Part shown: piece by piece, positions 1-9,418 of the stretch
Layout: every line of letters begins with the position of its first letter
How positions within the stretch are numbered: position 1 is the first letter of the stretch
Assembly (NCBI RefSeq): GCF_001424345.1
Contig: NZ_LMPF01000025.1
Span: forward strand, 1 to 64,000
DNA length: 64,000 nucleotides
DNA from: Burkholderia sp. Leaf177
GTDB taxonomy: Bacteria; Pseudomonadota; Gammaproteobacteria; Burkholderiales; Burkholderiaceae
Reading direction: 5' to 3'
Made by a program: the position numbers and the translations under genes
The notes under the pieces: generated by a model
Databases searched by the model: none
What the model was told of the DNA's origin: nothing
What the model saw: only the letters and a program-made list of their open reading frames with translations

Positions 1-1181
1 GTCTGCGCCGCCGTTGTTGGCCGTGGGCAGGAAAGGAAAACTAATCAACATAGAAATAATCCTGTGGTCACACGGAGAACGGAAGCTTGTCGCTGTACAT
101 GAATGTGATGTTTGTAAAAATGTAATTTCGATTTCAAGTCGAATGGGGCCCGCTTGTTCCGTTGTCTCTTTTGTTGCTGCGACGCAAATTGCGCCGTATG
201 AAAACCATCTTCGTCGACTGCTTGATGTGATTGTATTTTTACGTCTCGTCGACTCCGCAGATAGTGGTCAATTTATGTTTGAAGTTACGAAACGTCGGGT
301 CAAAGCAAAGGCTTGTAGCTTTTATTAAAACAGCTCAAATTTATTCGAGTCAAGGAAAACAGAGTTCGAAATAGTTTTGAGATAATGCGGTGAATAAAGA
401 GATTTAATCGAACGCTCGGGAAGATTCTTTAGATGTATGGGAAATTAATTAATCGTTAAAAACCAGACGCATAGAAAATCTCTGCGCCATTCGATACAAG
501 CTTATTTTCATTTTGAGATATTTTCGCGACATTTTGAGATCCGCGGAGTGTGGCGAATCTTAGCCGGTTCGCGAAAATCAACCTACCAGACTTGTGACAA
601 CACATAGTCCTGTTACTGATCCACGTAGCTTAAGCCGAATGAGGATTGACCCCGTTACCTAGCTTTTAGAAACAAAAATTATGGATTGCGGCTCTGCGCT
701 TCGTTCGTGTCAACAAAAGCCCCGCAAGCGTCAAGCTGATCGGCGCCGCTAATCGCAAGCTTGCCCGGCGTCATCGCTCGTTGGGAGGCTAAGTGTCTTA
801 TTGTCTAGGCCAGTATCGTACAGGTCGCATCCAACTCGCTTGAAACATAGGTTGTCGTACAACATGTAATTTCTGTGGCGAAGAAAATGCGTACGGCTGT
901 CAAATCTAGCGCCAGACGCCGAGTCCTATCTCACTTCCTGCAAGGTCCGACCCACCGAGCTTTTCGGCCTTGCAGCCTTAACTTTTAAACTCACCCCGAA
1001 CCTTACGTTTAAGGGTTAACGGTTATGGAAAGCGCCGTGCGTCCCGGTTATGTTCTCATACGACAACATACATCGATAAACGCGCTGTAAAGAGCGTCCG
1101 CATCGGCTGAAACAGGCCGAATGGCCGGCATCGGCCCCAAATCGATCCGCATAAAATTCATATGAAGAGCGAGGAGACGAA
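1..1181. other. AT-rich gene-poor left edge
   Basis: This stretch is clearly richer in A and T than the rest of the window. The only plus-strand reading frame of any length (14-328) has no recognisable domain and no good ribosome binding site, so I do not call it a gene. An 11-base word, CATTTTGAGAT, occurs at 509-519 and again at 530-540, 21 bases apart, and a related TTTTGAGAT lies near 373. The last part (about 1000-1181) should hold the promoter and leader of the downstream transporter operon; no clear -35/-10 pair could be chosen. Confidence 0.5.
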
Positions 1182-2381
1182 ATGATTCTGTCCGGCCGTT
1201 TATTGGCTAGATTCTCAACGAAGCTGACCGCGGTGTGCGGCGCCTTGAGCGCGGTCGCGGCCATTGCCGTGATCGCCACGCCTATGGCGCACGCGGCCGA
1301 TCCTGTATCGATCAACATTGTCGACGTCGCGGGTAACTTGCAGCTCACGCAAAAAGCGTTCGAAGCGTTCAAGGCGAAGAATCCGCAACTCGTTTCCAAC
1401 ATCACGTTCACCAACGCGCCCGCGCCGCAATTGCCCGGCAAGATCAAGGCAATGCAGGCTGCCGGACGTTCCGATATCGACCTCGTGCTGACTGGCACGG
1501 ACGCGCTGGCTGCGGGTATCGAACAGAAGCTGTGGATGAAACTGCTTCCCGAGCAATCGGCCGCATTCCCGGGCGTCCTCGATAAATACGCGCCCGGCCC
1601 GCGCAAGATGCAGGACGTGGCGCAGGGTTATGGCATTGAAGTGACGTACATGCCGGCCGGTCCGCTGATCGAGTACAACCCGGCAAAGGTCACCGATCCG
1701 CCGAAGACGCCCGAGCAACTGCTCGCGTGGTGCAAGGCGCATCCGGACAAGCTCATCTATGCACGTCCGGCGAATTCCGGTCCGGGGCGAACCTTCCTGA
1801 TGGGCTTGCCCTACGTTCTCGGCGACAAGGACCCGCGCGATCCCATCAACGGCTGGGACAAGACGTGGGCATTCCTCAAGCAATTAAATGATTGCATTCC
1901 TTACTATCCGGGTGGAACGTCGGCGGTGATGAAGGAACTGGGCGAAGGCTCGCGCGACATGACGTTGACCGTGACGGGCTGGGACATCAACCCGCGTGCG
2001 CTGGGTCTCGTGCCGGCGGAATTCAAGGTTCAGGCCTTCGACAACATGACGTGGGTGAACGATGCCCATTACATGGTGATCCCGAACGGCGTGCCGAAGG
2101 AAAAGCTCGACGTGCTCTACAAGATGATGAACTTCATGCTCGAGCCGGCGCAGCAGGCCATGACTTTCGACGATGGTTATTTCTATCCGGGCCCTGCAGT
2201 GAAGGGCGTAACCATCGAATCGGCGCCCGCGAAAAGCCAGGACGTGATCAAAAAGTACGGCCGCCCGGAATACGCGAAACTGCTGGCCGACCGTCCGCAC
2301 GTGGTGCCGTTGAGCGCGACCGCGATGGTCGCCGCGTTCCAGAAGTGGGACCGCGAGATCGGATCGCAAAAGTCGAAGTAA
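1182..2381 (+). CDS. ABC transporter periplasmic substrate-binding protein
   Basis: A 399-residue extracellular solute-binding protein that would capture the substrate in the periplasm for the transporter encoded by the next three genes. The first ~39 residues form a typical signal peptide: basic start, hydrophobic run, then AHA-AD at the probable cleavage site. The mature part is of the polyamine/iron/2-aminoethylphosphonate-type class (PotD-like), but the substrate cannot be read from sequence. The start is supported by GAGGAG just upstream. It is first in a four-gene operon, with 78 bases to the ATPase gene. Family confident; substrate unknown. Confidence 0.85.
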   Translation: MILSGRLLARFSTKLTAVCGALSAVAAIAVIATPMAHAADPVSINIVDVAGNLQLTQKAFEAFKAKNPQLVSNITFTNAPAPQLPGKIKAMQAAGRSDIDLVLTGTDALAAGIEQKLWMKLLPEQSAAFPGVLDKYAPGPRKMQDVAQGYGIEVTYMPAGPLIEYNPAKVTDPPKTPEQLLAWCKAHPDKLIYARPANSGPGRTFLMGLPYVLGDKDPRDPINGWDKTWAFLKQLNDCIPYYPGGTSAVMKELGEGSRDMTLTVTGWDINPRALGLVPAEFKVQAFDNMTWVNDAHYMVIPNGVPKEKLDVLYKMMNFMLEPAQQAMTFDDGYFYPGPAVKGVTIESAPAKSQDVIKKYGRPEYAKLLADRPHVVPLSATAMVAAFQKWDREIGSQKSK

Positions 2382-2459
2382 ACGCCTGAAGCCGTGCGGT
2401 TTTGGTTAAGCCGCACGGCGTCGTTATCAGCTTCACGAATGAAGTATCAGGAACCAGCC

Positions 2460-3539
2460 ATGAAACATCAGTTCGATGAGTTGCGACTCGATTCCGTCAG
2501 CCGCAGTTTCATGAACACCGAAGGCCAGGCGGTCGCGGCGTTGCGCGGACTCGCATTGAATATCCAGCGCGGCGAGTTCATCGCGTTGCTGGGACCTTCC
2601 GGATGCGGCAAGTCGACGGCGCTTAATTGCATCGCCGGATTGCAGCCCTTGACCGGCGGCAAGATCTGGCTCGATACGCAGCGTATCGATGTCCTGCCGC
2701 CAGAGAAACGCGGCTTCGGTATGGTGTTCCAGAACTACGCGTTGTTCCCGCACATGTCGGTGCTCGACAACGTCGGTTTCGGCCTCAAGATGCGCGGCGT
2801 GGCGAAAAGCGAAGCCGCGCGCCGCGCGTTCGAGGCGCTGCAGATGGTGCAACTCGTGGGACAGGAAAAGAAATTGCCGGGGCAGTTATCGGGCGGTCAG
2901 CAACAGCGCGTTGCAATTGCACGGGCGATCGTGATCGAACCGTCGCTCGTGTTGATGGATGAACCGCTATCGAATCTCGATACCAAACTTCGCATTGAAA
3001 TGCGTGCTGAAATCCGGCGCATTCATAGTCAGCTCGGCCGCGCGACCATCTATGTGACGCACGATCAGGACGAGGCGTTGTCGATGGCGGATCGTATCGT
3101 GGTGATGCGTGAAGGCACCGTACAGCAGGTTGCGTCGCCGAAGGAAATCTATGAGCGGCCAGGCAACCTGCATGTGGCGCGTTTCATGGGATATCGGAAC
3201 GTGGCTGAGTTCACGCTCGAAGGCATGGCGGGTGAGGGCGTTGCTGTCAACGCGAACGGCGTGCGCCTGACCGGCATGCCGATGGCAGGTTTCAACAGCA
3301 AGCGCGTGAGCGTTGCAATGCGCCCTGAAGATATCGACCGTGCTTCTCCGGGTGCGGAGAATGCGTTCAATGCCGAAGTGCTGACGGTTGAGTACGGCGG
3401 CCAGGATTCGCTGATTCGCGTGAAGGCTGCGTTTGGTCTGCTGTGGGCGCGCGTGACCGGCGATGTTGCCGTTGGCGACGTCGTCACGCTTCGCGTTCCG
3501 CCATCGCGCACGCTGGTGTATGAAGGGGAAGCGCAATGA
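2460..3539 (+). CDS. ABC transporter ATP-binding protein (PotA/MalK-like)
   Basis: A 359-residue ATPase that powers the importer from the cytoplasmic face. It shows the Walker A motif GPSGCGKST (about residues 40-48), a Q-loop in VFQNYALFP, the ABC signature LSGGQQQR, Walker B LVLMDEP and the switch histidine in YVTHD. The C-terminal ~120 residues fit a TOBE-type regulatory domain, as in PotA and MalK. I chose the ATG at 2460 because an in-frame start at 2394 would add residues unlike the family. The stop overlaps the start of the following permease by 4 bases, showing translational coupling. Confidence 0.9.
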   Translation: MKHQFDELRLDSVSRSFMNTEGQAVAALRGLALNIQRGEFIALLGPSGCGKSTALNCIAGLQPLTGGKIWLDTQRIDVLPPEKRGFGMVFQNYALFPHMSVLDNVGFGLKMRGVAKSEAARRAFEALQMVQLVGQEKKLPGQLSGGQQQRVAIARAIVIEPSLVLMDEPLSNLDTKLRIEMRAEIRRIHSQLGRATIYVTHDQDEALSMADRIVVMREGTVQQVASPKEIYERPGNLHVARFMGYRNVAEFTLEGMAGEGVAVNANGVRLTGMPMAGFNSKRVSVAMRPEDIDRASPGAENAFNAEVLTVEYGGQDSLIRVKAAFGLLWARVTGDVAVGDVVTLRVPPSRTLVYEGEAQ

Positions 3540-4441
3540 GTTCGCCACCGCTGCCGCTGCCTGATTCGCTGCCTGATTCGCCGCCCAACGCGGTGCCGCG
3601 CGATGCCAAGGCGTGGCTCGTTTCGCCGGCGCTGATCTTCATCCTCGCGTTGTTTGTTTATCCGTTCATCTACGGCCTGGTGCTTTCGTTCCAGCCGATG
3701 AACGGCGGTTCCGCGTTCGCCAACTACATCGCGTTTTTCACCGATACCGCGATGTGGCCCACGATCATCGTCACGTTGAAGCTTGCGGTTCCGGCGACGA
3801 TCATCAACGTGGGTTTATCGGTTCCTGTCGCGTTTGCGTTGCGGCGCAATTCGCCGTACCAGAAGTTCGTGACCACGTTGCTCGTGATTCCGGTGACGCT
3901 CGGCACGGTGTTGATCGCGGATGGCATGCTGACGTATTTCGGACCCAACGGCTGGTTCTCGCAAGCGGTGCACGGTCTGCATTTTTACCGCGACGAAGTC
4001 AGGCTCACGCATAACTATTGGGGCGTGTTGATATCGCTGATCGTATCGGGATTTCCGTTTGCGTTCTTGCTGACGCTTTCGTATGTGACCGGTATCGATC
4101 CGACGCTTGCGCGTGCGGCCGCTACGCTTGGCGCAAGTCCGTGGCAGCAGTTCAGGCAAATCTATTTGCCGCTCTTGATGCCCGGGCTGACCATGGCCGC
4201 GTGTTTATCGTTCGTGCAGGCGTTCTCGGTGTTTCCTTCGGCGGTGCTGCTTGGCGCGCCGGCCGGACCTACGCGTGTGATATCGATCGCCGCTGCAGAA
4301 GCCGCGTTCGAGAACTACGATTATTCGCTTGCATCCGCCATCGCGATGGTCATGGGCTTCGTGCAATTGCTGGTGGTGGCCGGAATGCTCGGCACGCGGC
4401 GCTTCTTCTACACAGGTCCGGTGACCGGAGGTAAAGGCTGA
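3536..4441 (+). CDS. ABC transporter permease (first subunit)
   Basis: A 301-residue inner-membrane permease of the PotB/binding-protein-dependent type with about six membrane segments. The coupling region that contacts the ATPase is visible near residue 190-210 as the EAA-like loop (AAATLGASPWQQF..LPLL). The N-terminus is proline-rich and encoded by a short direct repeat (CTGCCTGATTCG twice). It overlaps the ATPase gene by 4 bases and its TGA shares a base with the ATG of the second permease, so the two permeases are expected in equal amounts as a heterodimer. Confidence 0.88.
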   Translation: MSSPPLPLPDSLPDSPPNAVPRDAKAWLVSPALIFILALFVYPFIYGLVLSFQPMNGGSAFANYIAFFTDTAMWPTIIVTLKLAVPATIINVGLSVPVAFALRRNSPYQKFVTTLLVIPVTLGTVLIADGMLTYFGPNGWFSQAVHGLHFYRDEVRLTHNYWGVLISLIVSGFPFAFLLTLSYVTGIDPTLARAAATLGASPWQQFRQIYLPLLMPGLTMAACLSFVQAFSVFPSAVLLGAPAGPTRVISIAAAEAAFENYDYSLASAIAMVMGFVQLLVVAGMLGTRRFFYTGPVTGGKG

Positions 4442-5370
4442 TGGCAACCGATAATCATGCACCCGTGTGGTCCGCTTCCTCTCATGCTTCCGCGCCGGAT
4501 AGCCGGAACGACGGCGCCCGGCCTGCCAAGCCGATGAAACCTCGTGTCAGCCTCGGCGATCGTATCTGGAAGATGTTCGTCTGGGGCGCGATGGCGTTTT
4601 TCCTCTTCAACGTGTTGCTGCTGATTGCGACTGTTGCCGTGAATTCGGTCGCGACACGCTGGTTTGGTACGTTGTTGCCGGCTGGCTTCACGCTGCACTG
4701 GTATGCGCAGGCCTGGGGCGACTTTCAGTTGGCGAGCGTGCTGTGGGTGACCATGGAGGTCGTGGGCGCGGTGGTGCTTTTATCCATTGCGCTTGGCGTG
4801 CCCGCGGCTTATGCGTTGGCTCGCGTGCAGTTTCGCGGCAAGCGTTTTGCGATGCTCGTGTTTCTGTTGCCGTTGATGGTTCCGCCTGTCACTTATGGGA
4901 TTCCGATGGCAACCGTCATGTACAAGGTCGGGCTCGCGGGGACGCTGAGTGGCGTGATCTTGGCGAATCTGGTGCCGGCGTTGCCGTTTGTCATTCTTGT
5001 GATGACGCCGTTTATCGAGCAGATCGATCCTAATCTTGAGGCTGCAGCGCGGATTTTTGGGGCGAGTACTGCGAAGTATTTTCGATATGTGCTGTTGCCG
5101 TTGTTGATGCCTGGCATGCTCGCCGCGGGGTTGCTGGTGCTGGTTCGCACTATCGGGATGTTCGAGTTGACGTTTTTTACGGCGGGGCCGACGACGCAGA
5201 CGTTGGTGGTTGCGCTGTACTACGCGGTGTTTTCGACGGGGGTGCGGGCGCCGCAATCGATTGACGCCATGGCGATGATTTATATGGCGATTACACTGGT
5301 GTGGGTGTTGATTGCGCTGCAGTTTGTCAGTCCGACGCAGTTGGTTTCACGGGTTAAGGAGCAGAGGTAA
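4441..5370 (+). CDS. ABC transporter permease (second subunit)
   Basis: A 309-residue inner-membrane permease of the PotC type, partner of the preceding subunit. After a ~45-residue hydrophilic, proline- and alanine-rich N-terminal extension come about six membrane segments. The EAA-like coupling loop reads AAARIFGASTAKYF..LPLLMPG at about residues 199-222. It closes the operon; downstream lies the large repeat region rather than a simple terminator. The long hydrophilic N-terminus is slightly unusual but begins at an ATG coupled to the upstream stop. Confidence 0.88.
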   Translation: MATDNHAPVWSASSHASAPDSRNDGARPAKPMKPRVSLGDRIWKMFVWGAMAFFLFNVLLLIATVAVNSVATRWFGTLLPAGFTLHWYAQAWGDFQLASVLWVTMEVVGAVVLLSIALGVPAAYALARVQFRGKRFAMLVFLLPLMVPPVTYGIPMATVMYKVGLAGTLSGVILANLVPALPFVILVMTPFIEQIDPNLEAAARIFGASTAKYFRYVLLPLLMPGMLAAGLLVLVRTIGMFELTFFTAGPTTQTLVVALYYAVFSTGVRAPQSIDAMAMIYMAITLVWVLIALQFVSPTQLVSRVKEQR

Positions 5371-5605
5371 GACGGGCAGGGGGTGGTGCTGGGTTGTTGC
5401 TGCTTAGGTCTTCGCGGGTTATGTCGTGGCTGATTTCTTTAGCGCTGTTAGCCACTGACCGTGGTGGGACTTTATTTCACGAGGTTTAACGCTGGCGCGA
5501 GGACAGTTGTTTGTAGCGGTTGGGGTCGGGGTTGGTGCTGGGTTGCTGCTGCTTAGGTCTTCGCGGGTTTCTCGATGGCTGATTTCTTTAGCACTGTTAG
5601 CCACT

Positions 5606-5771
5606 GTCCGTGGCGGGACTTCATTTCTTTGTCCAACGGCGACAAAGAAACGAAGCAAAGAAAACGCCTCTCCACCGCTAATTCTTAATGTCCGTGGCGG
5701 GACTTCATTTCTTTGTCCAACGGCGACAAAGAAACGAAGCAAAGAAAACGCCTCTCCACCGCTAATTCTTA
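5606..5771 (+). repeat. Tandem 82-bp repeat, two copies (left arm)
   Basis: Two nearly identical 82-base copies at 5606-5687 and 5690-5771 are separated by two bases. Each starts GTCCGTGGCGGGACTTC and ends CCGCTAATTCTTA. Inside each is a perfect 10-base-pair stem, TTTCTTTGTC and GACAAAGAAA, around a 7-base loop, so the unit can form a hairpin like a REP element. Confidence 0.9.
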
Positions 5772-6171
5772 AGTGTCCACAGCGTGCCGTGACAACTGCG
5801 TGGCACGCAAGAAGCACCCTTAGCGCATAACCGCGCCTGGTTGAAACCCTCCCCCTCCGTTCGCGGATACCCACACGCTTCGCCACCAGTGTGGGAATCC
5901 ACTAACCAGGCCTCCGCGCTGCGCGCGCTAGCGCCCAAACGGAACAAGCCGCGGTACTGGCGGCAAAGTCTGCAGTTCAAGATGCTTTGGCCAGTTATGA
6001 GCCCGCCTTTTCGTTATGCGTTGGACGGGTTTCCGTATTAACGGATTCCGACGCTGGTGGCGAAGCGTGTGGGTATCTGTTGCCGGAGGGGGAGGGTTTC
6101 AGGAGGATGTGGTTATGCGCTGAGGGTGCTTCTTGCGTGCCACGCAGTTGTCGTTGCACGCTGTGGACACT

Positions 6172-6315
6172 TAAGAATTAGCGGTTGGAAGGCGTTTTCT
6201 TTGCTTCGTTTCTTTGTCGCCGTTGGACAAAGAAATGAAGTCCCGCCACGGACACGTTTTCTTTGCTTCGTTTCTTTGTCGCCGTTGGACAAAGAAATGA
6301 AGTCCCGCCACGGAC
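6172..6315 (-). repeat. 82-bp repeat in inverse orientation, 1 full and 1 partial copy
   Basis: The reverse complement of the left-arm unit is present in full at 6172-6253 and as a shortened ~62-base copy at 6254-6315, which lacks the part beginning TAAGAATTAGCGG. The hairpin core with GACAAAGAAA is intact in both. The deletion in the second copy makes the two arms unequal. Confidence 0.88.
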
Positions 6316-6707
6316 AGTGGCTAACAGTGATAAAGAAGTCAGCTAAGACAGAACTCGCGAAGGCCTAGGTAGCAACAACCCGGCATCAAACCTGACCGCT
6401 ACAAACAAACGCCCGAGCGCCAGCGCCAAACCTTGTGAAATGAAGTCCCGCCACGGACAGTGGCTAACGGTGATAAAAAAGTCAGCTAAGACAGAACTCG
6501 CGAAGGCCCAAGCAGTAGCAACCCGGCATCACCCCCGACCACTACAAAAAAACCGCCCGAGCGCCAGCGCTAAACCTTGTGAAATGAAGTCCCGCCACGA
6601 CCAGTGGCAATAGTGCAAACGAGAACAGCTAACATCAACCTCGCGAAGGCCCAAAAACCACCACCTCAACCCCACCCACGACCGCCCCTCGCCCGGAACC
6701 ATCGAAA

Positions 6708-8258
6708 ATGGAACAACCCCCTCACTACATCCGCGTCCATCCCCACGACAACGTCGCGATCATCGTCAACGACGGCGGCCTGCCCGAAGGCACAACCTTC
6801 CCCGATGGCCTGACACTGCGCGACCGCATCCCCCAAGGCCACAAGGTCGCGCTAACCGACCTGACCAAAAACGACCCCGTCGTACGCTACGACGTAACCA
6901 TCGGTTATGCGCTCCAGGACCTGCCCAAAGGCAGCTGGATCAACGAGCACGTAATCCGCATGCCAGAACCGCCGGGTCTGGAAGCCCTGCCCATCGCAAC
7001 CCGCGTCGCGCCCGCCATGCCGCCGCTCGAAGGCTTCACGTTCGAGGGATTCCGCAATGCCGATGGCACCGTCGGCTCGCGCAACATTCTCGCCATTACC
7101 ACAACCGTGCAGTGTGTATCGGGCGTAGTCGAGCACGCGGTCGCGCGCATCAAGGCGGAATTGCTGCCGCGATATCCGAATGTGGATGATGTCGTCGGGC
7201 TCGAACACACGTATGGCTGCGGCGTGGCGATCGATGCAACCGATGCCATGGTCCCGATTCGAACCGTCCGAAACATCAGCCTGAATCCGAATTTCGGCGG
7301 CGAAGTGATGATGGTGAGCCTCGGTTGCGAAAAGCTCCAGCCCGAGCGCCTGATGCCCGCCGGCACCATCCCGATTGCAATGCAGGACGATGCGAACGGC
7401 GACGTTGTCGTACTGCAAGACAACGCGCACGTCGGCTTCCAGTCGATGATCGATTCCATCATGCACACGGCCACGCGCCATCTCGAACGTCTGAATCAGC
7501 GGAGGCGCGAAACATGCCCGGCATCGGATCTCGTGATCGGCGTGCAGTGCGGCGGCAGCGATGCGTTCTCCGGACTCACGGCCAACCCAGCAGTCGGTTT
7601 TGCGACCGACTTGCTGGTCCGGGCCGGCGCCACGGTGATGTTTTCCGAAGTCACCGAGGTTCGTGATGGCGTCGATCAACTGACGAGCCGCGCGGCGAAC
7701 GCGGACGTCGCGCACGCGATCATCCGCGAGATGCAGTGGTACGACACTTACCTGAAGCGCGGCGGCGCGGACCGCAGCGCAAACACGACGCCGGGAAACA
7801 AGAAGGGCGGGTTATCGAATATCGTCGAAAAGGCGATGGGATCGATCATCAAGTCCGGCAATTCCGCGATCTCCGGCGTGCTTTCGCCGGGCGAGAAAGT
7901 GAAGCAGAAAGGCTTGATCTTTGCAGCAACGCCGGCAAGCGATTTTATTTGCGGCACGCTGCAAGTGGCAGCCGGTATCAACCTGCATGTGTTCACCACC
8001 GGACGTGGCACGCCGTACAGCCTTGCAGAAGTGCCCGTCATCAAGATGGCGACACGGTCGGATCTCGCGCGCCGCTGGCACGATCTGATGGACATCGATG
8101 CCGGACGCATCGCAACGGGCGATGCAACCATTGAAGATGTCGGCTGGGAATTGTTCCGGCTGATGCTCGATGTCGCAAGCGGCCGGACAAAAACGTGCGC
8201 GGAAAAGCTGAAGTTGCATAACGCACTGACGCTGTTCAACCCCGCGCCGGTGACGTGA
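6708..8258 (+). CDS. garD: Galactarate dehydratase (GarD/UxaA family)
   Basis: A 516-residue cytoplasmic enzyme expected to dehydrate galactarate to 5-keto-4-deoxy-glucarate, near the usual ~523 residues of GarD. The N-terminal ~100 residues form the SAF-type domain (HPHDNVAIIVNDGG). The main UxaA-type domain follows, with RNADGTVGSRN, the cysteine-containing GLEHTYGCGV and VGVQCGGSDAFSG, and a C-terminal TGRGTPYS. Altronate dehydratase is the closest alternative, but the length and N-terminal domain favour GarD. No ribosome binding site is obvious. It stands alone between the repeat region and a convergent operon whose last stop is 10 bases away; no other galactarate genes are in the window. 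Confidence 0.82.
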   Translation: MEQPPHYIRVHPHDNVAIIVNDGGLPEGTTFPDGLTLRDRIPQGHKVALTDLTKNDPVVRYDVTIGYALQDLPKGSWINEHVIRMPEPPGLEALPIATRVAPAMPPLEGFTFEGFRNADGTVGSRNILAITTTVQCVSGVVEHAVARIKAELLPRYPNVDDVVGLEHTYGCGVAIDATDAMVPIRTVRNISLNPNFGGEVMMVSLGCEKLQPERLMPAGTIPIAMQDDANGDVVVLQDNAHVGFQSMIDSIMHTATRHLERLNQRRRETCPASDLVIGVQCGGSDAFSGLTANPAVGFATDLLVRAGATVMFSEVTEVRDGVDQLTSRAANADVAHAIIREMQWYDTYLKRGGADRSANTTPGNKKGGLSNIVEKAMGSIIKSGNSAISGVLSPGEKVKQKGLIFAATPASDFICGTLQVAAGINLHVFTTGRGTPYSLAEVPVIKMATRSDLARRWHDLMDIDAGRIATGDATIEDVGWELFRLMLDVASGRTKTCAEKLKLHNALTLFNPAPVT

Positions 8259-8268
8259 TCCGGGTTGC

Positions 8269-9396
8269 TTAGGGCGATGCGCAAGCTGCGGGGATATCGA
8301 CGTAATCGTCCGACGTCACGTTGTCGCCGCAGCGTGGACATGCGGGATCGCGCATCAATTTCATGCGGTTGAATCGCATGCCGAGTGCATCGAACTGAAG
8401 CAAGGTTCCTGATAGCGAGTTCCCGAGCGCGAGGATTAGCTTGATGGCTTCAACCGCTTGCAACATGCCGATCACGCCTGGCAAGACGCCCAGCACGCCG
8501 GCTTCGGCGCAGTTCGGTGCGAGCGCGGCAGACGGCGGTTCGGGGAACAGGCACCGATAACAACTGCCGCCTTCGTGCGCAGGCCAGAAGACGCTAACCT
8601 GGCCATCGAAGCCTTGCACCGCGCCATACACGAGCGGTATGCCGAGGCGTACGCATGCGTCGTTGACGAGGTATCGCGTGGAGAAATTATCGGAGCCGTC
8701 TATCACAACGTCATGTCCTCGAAGCAATTCCTCGACATTCGATGCAAGCAGCCGTGTTTGCTTCGCATCGATTAAAACGTCGGGATTGAGCGCCTGCAGA
8801 GTCCGTTGCCCGGACTCCACTTTAGGCGCACCGACATCAACCGACCGATGCAACACCTGGCGTTGAAGATTGCTCAGATCGACGAGATCGTCGTCTATCA
8901 AAGTGATCCGTCCGACTCCCGCCGCCGTCAGGTATAAAGCCACGGGCGAGCCAAGGCCGCCCGCACCGATCAGCGCAACGCGCGCAGCGCCAAGTTTGCG
9001 CTGCCCAATCAACCCGACTTCTTGCAATTTCAAGTGTCGCGAATAACGTTCTAGAAAAGCGGCGTCGGCGGTGGGCGCGCTCATCGGGAAGCCTTCCAGC
9101 TTCCAGCGAGTCGTGCCGCCGCTGACGGAGAAGACGTGGGAGTATCCCTTTGATTGCAGTGCTTTCGCGCATTGCAAGGAGCGTGCGCCGGCCGCGCATA
9201 TCAGTAGGATTTCGGCAGCAGGGTCCGATAACCAGGCCGATGGATTTGCTTCGAGTTGCGACCGGCTAACGCCCGATGCGCCTTCGGCCATGCCGGCAGC
9301 ACGCTCACCGTCCTCGCGCACGTCGACGAGCGTCGCACCGGATTGTTGGCGTTCGCGTGCTTGGTCAGGGGAAAGTTCGACAACTATGGCATTCAT
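8269..9396 (-). CDS. Rhodanese-ThiF fusion, MoeZ-like sulfur-carrier activating enzyme
   Basis: A 375-residue cytoplasmic E1-like enzyme expected to adenylate the C-terminus of a ubiquitin-fold sulfur carrier and load it with sulfur. Residues ~1-105 are a rhodanese domain with candidate persulfide cysteine C67 in CAAGARS. Residues ~112-375 are a MoeB/ThiF domain: ATP loop GAGGLG (144-149), conserved NLQRQ (176-180), zinc cysteine pairs CYRC and CPRC, and the MoeB-type CAEAGVLGVLPGVIG. MoeZ and MOCS3 normally carry the rhodanese at the C-terminus; here it is N-terminal. The ATG at 9396 follows GAAGGAG. It is last in the nine-gene operon, whose gene at 14969 encodes the likely carrier. Confidence 0.85.
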   Translation of the reverse strand: MNAIVVELSPDQARERQQSGATLVDVREDGERAAGMAEGASGVSRSQLEANPSAWLSDPAAEILLICAAGARSLQCAKALQSKGYSHVFSVSGGTTRWKLEGFPMSAPTADAAFLERYSRHLKLQEVGLIGQRKLGAARVALIGAGGLGSPVALYLTAAGVGRITLIDDDLVDLSNLQRQVLHRSVDVGAPKVESGQRTLQALNPDVLIDAKQTRLLASNVEELLRGHDVVIDGSDNFSTRYLVNDACVRLGIPLVYGAVQGFDGQVSVFWPAHEGGSCYRCLFPEPPSAALAPNCAEAGVLGVLPGVIGMLQAVEAIKLILALGNSLSGTLLQFDALGMRFNRMKLMRDPACPRCGDNVTSDDYVDIPAACASP

Positions 9397-9418
9397 GAGA
9401 GTGCTCCTTCTTGCTGTT

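Larger units (their letters stand above)
5391..6651. repeat. Nested ~1.25 kb inverted repeat with internal tandem units
   Basis: The 1.3 kb between the ABC operon and garD has no gene. It is an imperfect giant inverted repeat: the left arm (about 5391-5899) is matched by the reverse complement of the right arm (about 6047-6651) around an axis near 5971. Each arm contains two kinds of direct repeat: a unit of about 143-149 bases (word GCCACTG at 5451 and 5600 on the left; word GAAATGAAG at 6294, 6437 and 6581 on the right) and an ~82-base unit. The 140 or so central bases are not obviously symmetric. Reading frames through it are artefacts of the repeats. The sequence resembles a dispersed Burkholderiaceae repeat family, by recall. 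Confidence 0.85.

Noticed and set aside
14..328. A 104-residue plus-strand frame at the left edge
   Set aside because: No ribosome binding site of quality, no domain, and AT-rich non-coding character.
5419..6368. Reading frames with duplicated peptide blocks in the repeat region
   Set aside because: They translate the DNA repeats themselves on both strands; the duplicated protein segments follow the 84-base period. No start signal or codon bias supports them.
5391..6651. CRISPR array
   Set aside because: The units lack constant 24-40-base repeats with unique spacers, units occur in both orientations, and no cas gene is present.
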